Assembly: GCA_026874595.1 (NCBI GenBank)
Contig: CM049316.1
Span: 9,042,839-9,106,838 of the forward strand
Direction of reading: 5' to 3'
Origin: Sipunculus nudus
Lineage: Eukaryota; Annelida; Sipuncula; Golfingiida; Sipunculidae
DNA length: 64,000 nucleotides
In this document: positions 36,701-48,865 of the stretch, piece by piece
Numbering within the stretch: position 1 is the first letter of the stretch
Layout: every line of letters begins with the position of its first letter
Notes under the pieces: model-generated
Database searches by the model: none
What the model saw: the letters and a program-made list of their open reading frames with translations, nothing else
What the model was told of the DNA's origin: nothing
Program-made: the position numbers and the translations under genes

Positions 36701-39700
36701 AAAGTTTTAACAATACGCCATTTTTCTTTGAAGTGAATGGAAACTTGATTTTCTACTTTAATCAAATGAATTCCAGAAGACAGAAAGAAAACTTCTTGAA
36801 TTGCTTTCACAGACGTCAAGCCCTCGGGAGTGAGAGAAGATCACCTGAAACAATACAGAATGCATGAACTGTCAACAGTAAAAAATATATCCCATTGTTT
36901 CCTCCTCAAAAAGGTTAACTGAGCACAGAAATGACAGGCGGACTGTGTCACATTATCTTAGATGAGATGACAGAGTTGAGTACTGTCATCTTTGATGTTT
37001 TTTTTCACCATGAAGAAATTGTACAATTATCATCACCTTTGTAATAATTCAGTATAGTTTTTTTTAATGTGTGTGTTTTTTATACAATATATATATATAT
37101 ATAATATATATATGATGGAAAGTTTAACATAATAATAATATTATAAAATCATACGAAAATAATGCTGTCATCATTATTGTATACTGAATATTGTGAATCA
37201 GTGTAATGATAGGCACGAAACTCCATTGGCCTAAAATTATAACAATATTTCATTATTTTAACATAAGGATTTAGTTTAATAATTGGCATCTGCACCTGGG
37301 CAGTGATAGGCCTGCATAGCAATTGAATTAATGTGTCATCTCATTACATATTGACATGGTGGTCTATTAAGATCCACCCAAACCCATGTTAACTAGCTCT
37401 GTTGCTGTTCTGTGGCAAAATGAGATTCATGTTATGAACATGAAAACATCAAAACAGCTGCCAGTGTCAGTAGTTTAAGTGGTACCTGTTATCAAAAACT
37501 CAAAGATTTGTTTAACCACCCAAGGTTACAGTCTATTCTTGTAGCAAATTTGTCAGGTAAAAAGGCTTGGCACAGAGCCCCAGTCAGAAATAAACCTCAA
37601 TGCTGTGTCCATAATGATCAAAAACTATTATGATATTGTTACTGAAATTGTTATTCATACCAATATGTTTTTGACATTTACTTAAATGTTTCCAGATTGC
37701 TTCTTTATCAATCTTTAATCAAAGATGCTTTAACAAATTAGGGTTGTAGAGATGGTGAAATGTTCATATAAATATATCCATTTTTTAAATATATTTTTAT
37801 GTTTAGTTTACTATTACTGGATATTTCATTGTATATTGTTTGGTTGAGGTGGCTCTTACAGGGCTTGTAACCATCAATATTAAAATGGAGACAGTCCTTG
37901 TGAACAGTTTTTAAAGACTGGAATTTTTAGTCAGTAAAGAGGCCCATCCTGATATCTGTTGTATGGGATAAAGATAATCCCCAGAACCTTTTATAAAGAT
38001 TAGCCAAAAAGTGCTAATCCCATGGTACACAAGCCATCTGTTTTGTTTGGGGCCACCTAAAATGATAGCTGATCAGAGTGAAATACATCAAATAAACACA
38101 GATGAACCATTCATGACAATTGCGAATGACAAAAGATTGTGTATAGTCCATCTTAGTACCCATGTCCGCTTGTTTTTCCAGGATAATCTCTCATACACTA
38201 AAAAACACTACAAACCTTTGACACTCAGTGGTTGCAGGAGCTATTCCACTGACAGTCTCAGTGAATAATTACCTTGAATTGAATTTCTACGAGACAAATA
38301 ATACAAAATATGACAGAATAATCATCAATGTTTGCTACATTTTCATCATGGGTGAACTGAGAAACAAACGAGTCATTTTAGCAGGTGACATCAGACAATG
38401 CACCGTGATGTGGCACTGACCTTTGTGATGTCTTTGATATGTTACTATTGTCTTATAAATGGCCCTTAATACAATAGATGTCGAAAGTCATTTTTTAATG
38501 GAGGAACGTACTGACCAGCTTTACAGGGAAAAAACCTTCCTCAGTCCATCCACAAAACAATGCAACAGGGTCGCAAAGTAAAAACCTTTTAATTAACTAT
38601 CTTATCACATTGCACAAAATTGACGGAACATCTGCAAATATGTGTTAGGATAAAAATTATTTGTAAAGAATATTTGTAAAACAATTCTCGGCAAAAAAAA
38701 CGTACAGAAAAGGGTTTTGGTACAGACTATAAATTTATATACTCTAATCACCATCAACAAGTAACCCTTCAACCTCCGCACATGTGTAATGGATGATATA
38801 CTTTCACGCTTGTTTCATTTAGTTAACCTGGTTCCCTCTTGCTGTGTTTACTTACAGGTTGTATATCAACAAGCTCGTACATATGTATCAGATGGTATTA
38901 AAAGAATTTTTCTTACTGGTAGTTACTTTCACTTTATTACTGTTTACTCAGAGTAAGCCAGAAATAACATAAATTCTACAAACAAGGCAGGTGAAATGTT
39001 GGCTTTCATTTTAACTTACTCGTATGGAAATTATTGTAAAGGAGGCACAGAATAGGTATGTCATGGCAAATTGAAATAATTTAAATAACTATTTATCTGC
39101 TAGCTCCATCTTTCATGTGATCTAGAAGTACTCCTCCTGGCTGGAGACATATTACTTCCATTTATGAGTAACAGTCATTTGAACCAATTTCACAGATTAT
39201 CTTATAATGCAAATATTTTATTGATATTCAACTGTCTGTCCTGGGTGTATAACCAATTTGAATATTTCTCCCAGTAGTCAACCCCACAAGGATGTATCAG
39301 GGTATACACATTTGTCTACTCATCTTTTCAGAGGTATTGGGATCCAATCAGATTTCTTCCACAAAGCCTGGTGAAATATTAACTACCAACATAGAGTCAG
39401 TATACTGCTTATTTACTGCCCTGACTTTTGGATATATCCAATACAATACATAGAAGTGCAGGCTTCATTATATGCATAATCCATTGTCATATTGTAATCA
39501 TCCTTATTCAGATATAGTCTATGCCAAATGCCAATCATGGTATATTAAAACAGAAAAAAAAGTAAAAGCAATTGTGTAGCATATACATGCTATCTGTCTT
39601 TTTTCAACAAAATTTGCTGTTGTGCAAATTGTTCTGTATATTTGAAGGACCTTACAGATTGACAGCTCTGTCTCATATATCAGTGCAGAAAGTTAACAGG

Positions 39701-42700
39701 AAGCCATATATGCCCTAGCAGTTGGATTAACCTTGGCATAGGCTCACTTACTTTTTCTGTTTATTAATATTTTTGACAGTTAAATTGCATTTAGCTTTGA
39801 TGTGTTTGGGCCTTCAAGAAAAAACTTTTTCTCTTCATTTTGCAAACATTTTGCAAAAATTATAGAAAAATATGACTATCAGCATCAGTTACATTCAAAG
39901 ATTGAAATATCTGTAGTTATTTCAGATTTTCATTGCATAAAGAAAGCCCTCTGATATGAAACTATTCATAGAATAAAGAGGGCTTGATAATACTTTCAAA
40001 TCTAATGGGCCTTTAGAAAAAGTTTATTTGAGTCTATATGACTGAAACCGGTACCAATTTTTAAACTTCAGTATAGATATTACCTGACTCAGACTAGAGT
40101 GTACAAGTATACATTTCTATGGCAACACTGTATAGACTGTTAAACACTGCAAAATATCATATGTATAGATCAGTAGTGGATTAAATTTATGTACATAGCA
40201 GGTATTTTATATATAATTCATTCAAATAAGCAAAAGAAACAAAACTTCCATAATAAACTCTGTTAAATTGACTGGCACATGTTAATGAATGGCCCTGTGT
40301 TAATGAATTTTTAGTGACTTCAAGTAAGTTTGTACACATACACACAAATACTGGAGTCAAAATTTTGGACTATGCTCAATAATTATTATCTCAGAATGTT
40401 GTAAATTCTCCTTTCAGTTAAATTAATCTTGCCCATTTACATTACATTACATTGACATTAAATTAACAGACACCTGACTAAAAATGCAGGTGCCAGGCCT
40501 GAAAGTTAATATAATAGCAACTAGTGGTGAGCCAGTTAATCAGGTATATAAATGATTGGTTGTTTTCTTCATAATCGATTAAATTGGTTGCATTTTGCAT
40601 AATCAATCACAAACGACTATCTATACACATAAAAAAATTACACATCCAAGAAAATATTCTTTCTTTGCTAGAGATATAAGAATGATGGGGAACAAAATGG
40701 CGAACAGCATTAAACCTTAACATTGTGCAACATTAATAATCGATCATCTTGGTAATTTTTTATCTTTCAGTCATCAGTTTGGATTTTGCAACCAAATCCT
40801 ATCACTAAAAGCAACCCCCTGTGTATGAAGGTGACTTCAGTGAAAAATTAAGATATTCATTCAGTAAGCTTAATCCACTAGAGCTGGTGAGAACATGTCT
40901 ATATACACAAGGACTATGGAGGGCTGTAAAAATTGAGAGGGATAACAACAGTCATTGATAGGTATCTGTGTCAGACAATCAGAGCTTACAGCCTTCTTGC
41001 ATAGTACACCTGACCTAGTGCAGATAGATTACCAGTGGGCATGCAAACCCAGCATAACCATAGAACTTCTTGTACCGCTTCATATATAATTTAGCCAGCT
41101 GTATGTAACAGTTGAAAATACAGACCGCAGCATATGAAAGTCGATAATCCAGAATGTGATAAATTACAGTTATACAGAAAGTAACACGTAACAGTTGATA
41201 TAACACGAGTAGGTAACAGTTGGTAATGCACACAGCAGTATGTAACAGTTGATAATACAGACAGCAATATGTAACAGTTGATAATAAGGACAGCAGTATG
41301 TAACAGTTGATAATGCAGACAGCAGTATGTAACAGTTGATAATGAAGACAGCAGTATGTAACAGTTGATAATGATGACAGCAGTATGTAACAGTTGATAA
41401 TGAGGACAGCAGTATGTAACAGTTGATAATGATGACAGCAGTATGTAACAGTGGATAAACAGACAGCAGTATGTAACAGTTGATAATGAAGACAGCAGTA
41501 TGTAACAGTTGATAATGATGACAGCAGTATGTAACAGTAGATAATGAGGACAGCAGTTTTTAACAGTTGATAATGCAGACAGCAGTATGTAACAGTTGAT
41601 AATGCAGACAGCAGTATGTAACAGTTGATAATGATGACAGCAGTATGTAACAGTGGATAAACAGACAGCAGTATGTAACAGTTGATAATGAAGACAGCAG
41701 TATGTAACAGTTGATAATGAGGACAGCAGTATGTAACAGTTGATAATGCAGACAGCATTATGTAACAGTTGATAATGATGACAACAGTATGTAACAGTTG
41801 ATAATGATGACAGCAGTATGTAACAGTGGATAAACAGACAGCAGTATGTAACAGTTGATAATGAAGACAGCAGTATGTAACAGTTGATAATGATGACAGC
41901 AGTATGTAACAGTTGATAATGAGGACAGCAGTATGTAACAGTTGATAATGCAGACAGCAGTATGTAACAGTTGATAATGAAGACAGCAGTATGTAACAGT
42001 TGATAATGATGACAGCAGTATGTAACAGTGGATAAACAGACAGCAGTATGTAACAGTTGATAATGCAGAGAGCAGTATGTAACAGTTGATAATACAGACA
42101 GCAATATGTAACAGTTGATAATGAAGACAGCAGTATGTAACAGTTGATAATGATGACAGCAGTATGTAACAGTGGATAAACAGACAGCAGTATGTAACAG
42201 TTGATGATGAAGACAGCAGTATGTAACAGTTGATAATGAGGACAGCAGTATGTAACAGTGGATAAACAGACAGCAGTATGTATCAGTCAATAATGGTGAC
42301 AGCAGTGTGTAACAGTTGATAATACAGACAGCAATATGTAACAGTTGGTAATGAAGACAGCAGTATGTAACAGTTGATAATGATGACAGCAGTATGTAAC
42401 AGTTGATAATGAGGACAGCAGTATGTAACAGTTGATAATGCAGACAGCAGTATGTAACAGTTGATAATGAAGACAGCAGTATGTAACAGTTGATAATGAT
42501 GACAGTAGTATGTAACAGTCGATAAACAGACAGCAGTATGTAACAGTTGATAATGAAGACAGCAGTATGTAACAGTTGATAATGAGGACAGCAGTATGTA
42601 ACAGTTGATAATGTAGACAGCAGTATGAAACAGTTGATTATGAAGACAGCAGTATGTAACAGTTGATAATGATGACAGCAGTATGTAACATTGGATAAAC

Positions 42701-45700
42701 AGACAGCAGTATGTAACAGTTGATAATGAAGATAGCAGTATGTAACAGTTGATAATGCAGACAGCAGTATGTAACAGTTGATAATGCAGACAGCAGTTTA
42801 TAAGAGTTGATAATGGAGAGAGCAGTATGTCACATTTGATAATGCAGACAGCAGTATATAAGAGTTGATAATGAAGAGAGCAATATGTATCAGTTGATAA
42901 TGAAGAGAACAGCATGTTACAGTTGATTTTATAATGGAGACAGCAATATGTAACAGTTGATATTGTAGGTAGCAGTATATAAGAGTTGATAATGAAGAGA
43001 ACAGCATGTTACAGTTGATTTTATAATGGAGACAGCAATATGTAACAGTTGATAATGATGACAGCAATATGTAACAGTTGATAATGAGGACAGCAGTATG
43101 TAACAGTTGATATTGTGGGTAGCAGTATATAAGAGTTGATAATGAAGAGAACAGCATGTTACAGTTGATTTTATAATGGAAACAGCAATATGTAACAGTT
43201 GATAATGAGGACAGCAGTATGTAACAGTTGATATTGTGGGTAGCAGTATATAAGAGTTGATAATGAAGAGAACAGCATGTTACAGTTGATTTTATAATGG
43301 AGACAGCAATATGTAACAGTTGATAATGATGACAGCAATATGTAACAGTTGATAATGAGGACAGCAGTATGTAACAGTTGATAATGCAGACAGCAGTATA
43401 AAAGAGTTGATAATGAAGAGAGCAGTATGTCACATTTGATAATGCAGACAGCAGTATATAAGAGTTGATAATGAAGAGAGCAATATGTATCAGTTGACAA
43501 TGAAGAGAACAGTATGTTACAGTTGATTTTATAATGGAGACAGCAATATGTAACAGTTGATATTGTGGGTAGCAGTATATACTGTTCAGTACTGTTCTTC
43601 CTGCTCATTTGTTACATTGCTGCATTGACAGCAGGTAAGATGGATACATCAGGCTGTAACCTGAACTCAACCTGAAAGTGGAATGTTAGACAAATTATGA
43701 TGAAGTGAGATGATTAGTTTGTTCTAACAAGATAATGAGGAAACTCCTGACTGGACTCAGACCTCAGCCCATCAGGATTCTTGTTTTACACAGGGGCCTG
43801 ACATACCATACGTTGTGAGGAACATCAGGGTTGTCCGGATCTCTGGGTCATCAACCTTCTTGTATGAAGATGGCCTGTACACAATATATAATCTTTAATT
43901 GGCTCAGGTTGTCATGAGTCAGTGTTGCAGTCAAGTTCACTCTATCTGAGCCAGAATGCAAGTCCAAGTCAGAGCATGTCTAGTCCAGGTCCAAGTCCAT
44001 TGATTTTGAGTCCATGTCCTCCTTTATTTATTCCAAGTTGTTTAAGAACTGAGTCCAAGTCCCAGTCTGATTTCAATTTTAATATTATGCTTATATAAAA
44101 TGTTAGAAAAAATGAAGTTAAGATAATCATGCATATTTTTTAATGTTAGTTCCTGCTTCTTTTCTTATAGTTTTTATACATGTTAGTCATTATGATGTGT
44201 TTTTCCAATCTCAAACCTTAGGTGACAAAGAGTTTATCCCCACTGAATAAGGGAGATGGACTGGGCCTGGTTTCTCTAGTCTTAACCTCCTGAATTAGAA
44301 TACAAGTCAATGTCCATCCAGTCTGTGTCCCTGAGAACGTGGACTCAAGTCCAAGCGACCATCCACCAGCAGCTGCTCTGGATTCAGAAATGCCTGCATA
44401 GGGTGTTAGGTCATGGAGTCTGTCTATACACAATAGTTCAAAAGTTTTAGATTTCAAAGATTATCTTTCTACATTAACTTAAAAAGAAATGATGAGTGGG
44501 TTATTCCTAGCAATGTGCTTATAACCTGAAATCCATTGACATATTCAAAATCTTTTTAGCATATCTGTATTTCACAAGTAGTAGGAAAAAAACTAACTTT
44601 TATAAATATATATTTAGAAATGTATGCTTTATGATTATAAAAATGTTTTGGTACAGTCATACACTTCTGTGAGCGGTCTGTCTGACATGGCAGGTTTCTT
44701 TTATTTTATTTCAAACACAAAAGCATTGAATACATTAAAAAAATCAAATTTAATTTCCAACATAAATTCTCATGTTCAAATCACAGTTGCTTTCACAGTA
44801 TAAACAACATTCATTTTAATATTACTTATTTGCACAAAGTGGTCTTGCATGGGTATATGCGAATATATTTAATCAAATAAACATTCCTAAATAATATATA
44901 CCAGCTGTTAAGAAATTTTCAGACAGCTCCTCTTCAAGTAGTTTCCCATCAAAGTCTTGAGCACCTTTAAAAACATATTCTGTTCTCAAGCAGTCAGCAG
45001 TTTGACCTCTGGATGACCTGCCAGAGAGGTCATGAGGGTGCATTAGTATCTGTCTACAGCCTTTACATTGGGAGTGTTTGTGAGAAAGTCACTGTGACAT
45101 TATAATCATGGGTTAGCAATACACTGCAGCAATTAGCCTGTCATCAGGGGGAGCTGTCAGACAACGGGATCAGAGTGGTGCTCAGGGATGTCTGTACAGG
45201 CCAGCCTAGTATTGAATTCAGCATACTGTCTGTGCCATTTAATATTCTAGGTTTGCTTAAGTGCACAAAGGCTGACAGACAGATAAGATGTACACCAGGT
45301 ATATGAAAATATAGTATCGTACTCCAGTAATTTCCTTTGCTTTGTGGTGTTTACCTGGCAGAGTATACTATTGAGGCAAAAACTGCTTGTCTGTCAGTTT
45401 GTTAGGTGATCTGCAGACATAGCAATTAATAGGTCAATTTATTCAACAATATCATCTGGGCATGACCGTGCCTGGTGTAGACTAGACAGAACATGGTTCC
45501 TGAATTAGTCAAACTTCACTAGACCTTTCATTTTCACCTTTCAACATGTCTTAATGTACTGAATGTCAGTGCATTATGCTTCACTGCCGGAGCTGTACCC
45601 TTGGATATGTTCCTCAAGTGTACCTTAGCCACACCAGTACATGTCATACCATGTTAATAAAGAATTTGTATCACCTGAGATTGCTTGAGGTGTTAAGAAT

Positions 45701-48655
45701 TCTTCCATTTTGATCACTATTTTAAGGCTGAGTGAGCTGTAATAAGAGTTTTGTGTGTTCATCATATGGATGATAAGTCAGCTGTCATGACAGCCACCTG
45801 CAGATGGTTTGCTTGCACAATGGTCCATCTATTTTGTGGGGATTTGAATGCTGCAGACAAAAATTGAGAAGATCAAAAGAGCGAAAAATTTACTGCATGT
45901 GGGACCAGTATCGGTTTCAGTCTTCATACTGTTTATGGGTTCTGTTGATGTGCTAGACTCTGACCTGCTGTACATGCTTCATTTTACTCTTGCATGAAGA
46001 TTAATCTATTCCTATTGCTGTCATTACAATGTTTTTTTTATTATCTCACTGAATCAGGTTGTTTAATTTGAGGATAATATCATCCAAGGTTACAAAGTTG
46101 TTAAAGTGGACCTGTCAACCTACCAGGTGTGTTAAATATGCATGAAATATAGTTTTTCTCTTTACAAGGTCATGAAATCTGTCAATACTTCATTCTTAAA
46201 CCTTTTGCTACTCTGGTAAAAATAAGCTTGCACCAGGCATGACCAGTGGCTCAAAACATAAACAATATGTGCACACCACCTGGTGGCTGTCCTGTGAAAC
46301 TTTATAATTCAAGATTTTAAAGCCTCCAACTTGTGATCCTGCTCCTTGTTTGTGAGTTGTTGCACATAAGCAAGATTGGACCCTTCGTCATAGGGTCTTG
46401 TTTATAGTAAACAGTCATTCTTGGACTGTCTTTAATAATACACAGAACCATAACTAAGTATAAAACATATATATTGGAGATGGTAAATCCATGTGCCAGG
46501 ATAGTTTTGTTAGAAAACTTTTTATTCAGCCACAATGAACTAGTAGACTGAGACGATGCATATTTTATAGCAAATGTTTTAATAATGGCTCCTTTAGGTT
46601 TAATTAAACTAGGGACTTGCAGCTTTGAAGTGACGGTCTAACTGCAAGGTTTTACAAAGTTGCTGCATTGAGTTAGTATTAATTTGATGAATTCTTATAA
46701 GATGATGCTGTTTCCTGACAAGAATTACATCTTTATACACTGTTTGTTTAAAAAACAAGGGACCCATGGGTCTAGATGCTCAGCTAAATTTGTCTATGAG
46801 GATATGTGTATGAGTGTTTCAAAATACAGTTCCTGTGATCATTTTGAAGCCAATCTGTCTATGCAAAATGGAGTGATCATCCATAAACTAGTTTAAGAAT
46901 GGATAGGCCCTTTGACCTTGACCTTGGACCTAGTGACCCCAAAATAAAAAAAAAAAACTTCTCCCTACTGGCAGATGGGTCACATGTGGAAGGGGGAAGG
47001 TTTGCGATGAAAAGTTTGGCTTAAAATGCATCCACAACCTTTATAAAGTATTGGGTCTTGTAAATTTGACCTCTGACCTCATGACCCACACATCGAATGG
47101 GTTCTTACATTACTGGTGGATCATATATAAGTCAAGATTGAAATCAATATGTCAATCCAAACTGGAGTTATCATCCAGAAACAAATATGTGGATAGATGG
47201 TCTCTGTGACTTTGATCTTTGACCTTGTGACCCCAAAATCAATCAATTTCTTCCCTTATTGGCAGATGAGCTATATGTGCAAGATGGAAGGTTTAGGATG
47301 AAATTTTTGGCTTAAAAGGCATCCACAGTCTTTCTATATGAGTGGGTCCTGTGACTTTGACCTCATGATCAATAGAGTTCTTTCATTAGAGGGGGGGCCA
47401 TATATAAGTCAAGTTTGAAATCCATACTTCTATCCAAACTAAATTTTCGTCAGGAAACAAATTTGACAAATATAACAGTACAACTGAAAGACAAACAGAC
47501 GAATGGACTGACAGACAGGGTGATTAATATAGGCATCTGCTTATTCAAGGGGCCCCTAATAAACACACAAGGAAAAAATGCATCAAAAATAGAAAAAATG
47601 CAGGTGGCACCACCAGACTTCAGTAACTGAAGATATCAGTCATAATCAATGAACACACTGGGTTGTAGGACACTGGATGACACTACAGCAGGGAAACTGA
47701 CATAACCACTGTCATTTGATGGTCTCAAAAACAGAAAAAAATTGTAAAAATTAGAAATATACAAGTGTCCCCACCAGTTTAAGGGAACTGACAAAACTAG
47801 TCATGTTCATCGCAATCCATGCATAAATTATCAAGATACTGGATGTTTTGTATAAAATTTTTAATTATTCTTGGGGGTACTTGCGAGCCCCATAGCTCAG
47901 AGGATATAGATCACAGTGATCTAAATAAAGATTTCCAAAGAGACTTTTTATTAAGCTACCTGGAAAATCAGTTAAAAGTTTCTAGGTTTAGCAGTTATGA
48001 ATTGTGCCCTGCTAGCAGACTGGACTGACGACGGACAAACACTATTCAGTCAGCTGAGCTAAAAATGAATTCTAGAATAACAGTAAACTGCAAGAATGCA
48101 GTGTCTTTAACTTTGTTCTAGTACAGCATCTTAAATTAATTTAAGTTTAATACTTGTAACTCTGCAGGTTATGTTTGATTTCACCACAGTCTTATGTTCA
48201 TGGGCTATAGGTACTTGGCAATACAAGTAACAGTATGTTGATCACAGTTTATTGATATTTATTACTTAATACTTATTATGGATACTTGTACTGTACAAAT
48301 TGATGCAAGACACTAGATTTTAGTCCAAATTTATCATTTATATGTATGACATCAGATCATGCTCATTCATGGCTCATTGAAACATCACACACTCTACTTA
48401 CAGGTGGTGAAGGATGAAATACCAAAGAGGGAAAAGCCAAAGATAGAACCACCAATTGCAATGCCCCAGGTCCAACCAATCAGCGAGAGAGTCACAGTAC
48501 TACCATCACCACGACCTGTCCCCAAAACCACATCAGCTCTGATTGGTTGGCGGTCAACAGAGAAGCAGTTAGCTCTAGAATGTTACGGAGGTTATGCAAA
48601 ACCTAAGGGAGCACTGGTCAAGAGGCTTAACTGGCCTGTTGAGGCCATTGACTAA
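27648..48655 (+). CDS. CIMIP1: CIMIP1 / C20orf85-like ciliary microtubule inner protein, three exons
   Basis: Spliced CDS joining 27648-27721, 34103-34184 and 48404-48655: 408 nt, 135 residues plus TAA. I recognise it by similarity to vertebrate C20orf85/LLC1, which is 137 residues long. Shared landmarks in order are a QDQIW motif ending exon 1, WPENWDFLT in exon 2, then PKIEPP, a VLPSPRPVP segment, the IGWRS motif and a C-terminal KGALVKRLNWP block. In the family this small, mostly extended protein lies inside axonemal doublet microtubules of motile cilia, so a structural, non-enzymatic role is inferred. There is no signal peptide or membrane segment. All splice sites are GT-AG (GTAAGA/TTTTCAG and GTAAGT/TTACAG), and phases match across both junctions (2 then 0). 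The start has a good context (AAAAACCATGG) and no nearer in-frame ATG competes. Identity is very likely. Expression and alternative exons cannot be judged here. Confidence 0.9.
27934..28011. repeat. 78-bp palindrome in CIMIP1 intron 1
   Basis: The left arm starts TAGCCCAATTAAATCGGACT and the right arm ends in its near-exact inverse (AGTCCAATTTAATCGGGCTA). Arms of about 32 bp enclose a short centre with an extra CAATACTATCAG-type repeat. No coding content; a MITE fragment or foldback. Confidence 0.75.
33327..33853. mobile_element. Interspersed repeat, GACCTCATTAAATATGCAT family
   Basis: Opens AACAAGAGCACCACAAATGT and closes in a perfect 16-bp palindrome CCCGTCATATGACGGG (33827-33842) followed by CGTAAAACAAG. 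Inside, a subunit of roughly 130-150 bp containing TCATTAAATATGCAT occurs three times (about 33389, 33526 and 33659), diverged. A related copy is at 60530-60960. Non-coding. Confidence 0.7.
34103..34184 (+). CDS. CIMIP1: CIMIP1 exon 2
   Basis: 82 nt. The first base completes the split Trp codon, followed by 27 codons starting KDHINHET and including TWPENWDFLTQKY. The WPxNWxFLT core is the most recognisable part of the family. The acceptor is a pyrimidine tract ending TTTTCAG, and the donor is GTAAGT directly after an Asp codon (phase 0). Confidence 0.9.
34250..34745 (+). repeat. AAGTCC/GAGTC-rich interspersed repeat, copy 1
   Basis: Contains AGTGCAAGTCCAAGTGTC, TTGAGTCTGAGTC and, after an AT-rich middle, GATGGACTCAGCCTGATTTC. 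The same order of motifs occurs at 43916-44365, with equivalent spacing and moderate divergence. Confidence 0.6.
37088..37112. repeat. Short TA microsatellite in intron 2
   Basis: TA dinucleotides with a single break. Confidence 0.9.
41100..43583. repeat. 29-bp satellite array, roughly 80 copies, with higher-order structure
   Basis: The core is GCAGTATGTAACAGTTGATA followed by AATG and a two-base variable position, 29 bp per unit. A 28-bp variant (GTGGATAAACA or similar) recurs at about 41451, 41653, 41826, 42028, 42172, 42258, 42518 and 42691. Those spacings equal 7, 6, 7, 5, 3, 9 and 6 units. From 42800 on, a different block containing ACAGTTGATTTTATAATGG recurs at 42919, 43011, 43161, 43282 and 43519. 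Units are degenerate before 41200 and homogeneous in the centre. The minus strand lacks stops in all three frames, giving frames of up to 399 codons of a 29-residue repeat; I do not regard these as a gene. Confidence 0.95.
43916..44365 (+). repeat. AAGTCC/GAGTC-rich interspersed repeat, copy 2
   Basis: Contains GAATGCAAGTCCAAGTCAG, GATTTTGAGTCCATGTCC, AACTGAGTCCAAGTCCCAG and, later, GATGGACTGGGCCTGGTTTC. Parallel to 34250-34745. Confidence 0.6.
46753..47570 (+). mobile_element. Interspersed repeat with internal TTTGACCTTGTGACCCC units
   Basis: Starts AACAAGGGACCCATGGGTCT and ends with GACTGACAGACAGGGTGATT...AAGGGGCCCCTAAT. Inside, units centred on TTTGACCT..GTGACCC recur near 46911, 47060, 47215 and 47355, roughly every 150 bp, with longer paired segments about 300 bp apart (GGCAGATG, TTTGGCTTAAAA, GCATCCACA). 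Non-coding. A truncated relative is at 17169. Confidence 0.65.
47575..48063 (-). mobile_element. Reverse copy of the TAGCTCAGCTG/CGTCCGTC repeat family
   Basis: Reading on the minus strand it begins TTTTTAGCTCAGCTGACTG followed by TTTGTCCGTCGTC, and ends with CTGGTGGTGCCACCTGC and an A/T-rich tail. The plus-oriented member at 56013 shares both ends (TTTTAGCTCAGCTG and CTGGTGGCGCCACCTGG). It lies head-on against the element at 46753-47570. Confidence 0.6.
48404..48655 (+). CDS. CIMIP1: CIMIP1 exon 3 with stop
   Basis: 83 codons and TAA. It begins VVKDEIPKREKPKIEPP, then SERVTVLPSPRPVP, a TSALIGWRS motif and a C-terminal KGALVKRLNWPVEAID. The acceptor is ACTTACAG. The IGWRS and LxWP motifs fall at the same relative positions as in vertebrate C20orf85. 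The reading frame is open about 45 nt further upstream, so the exon start is set by the AG and the phase, not by the frame. Confidence 0.9.
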   Translation: MVKDEIPKREKPKIEPPIAMPQVQPISERVTVLPSPRPVPKTTSALIGWRSTEKQLALECYGGYAKPKGALVKRLNWPVEAID

Positions 48656-48859
48656 TCACATACCAAATGTTTCCCCACTTTGCCACCAGGTGAATTCTTA
48701 TTGTTTTATATAAGGTTTCTTTTTCTTTTATATTTATAAAGCCAGTACAGTACCTTACTCTGAAATTTAGATTTTTGTTCTTGTTTAATTTCGTAACTAT
48801 AGGCCAAAACATCACTACATTAAATTGTGTCTGCTAAACAAGGTTTTACCTCTAAATTA

Positions 48860-48865
48860 AATAAA
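48860..48865 (+). terminator. Likely polyadenylation signal of CIMIP1
   Basis: Canonical AATAAA about 205 nt after the stop codon, in AT-rich 3' flank. Other A-rich AATAAA-like strings occur near 49040 and 49095, so alternative 3' ends are possible. Confidence 0.5.

Larger units (their letters stand above)
34185..48403 (+). other. CIMIP1 intron 2 (14.2 kb)
   Basis: Phase-0 intron, GTAAGT to TTACAG. It is loaded with repeats: an AAGTCC/GAGTC-rich repeat twice (34250-34745 and 43916-44365), a short TA run (37088-37112), the 29-bp satellite (41100-43583), and two abutting interspersed elements at 46753-48063. I see no exon in 35000-41000 or 44400-46700. Confidence 0.85.

Noticed and set aside
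41100-43583. CRISPR-like 29-bp repeats
   Set aside because: Units are directly contiguous with no unique spacers, and the context is eukaryotic; this is a satellite.
41015-43608. Long minus-strand frames (145-399 codons) rich in Cys, Tyr and Leu
   Set aside because: They follow from a 29-bp unit with no stop in any minus frame; overlapping frames encode unrelated peptides of the same period, and there is no splice or start context.
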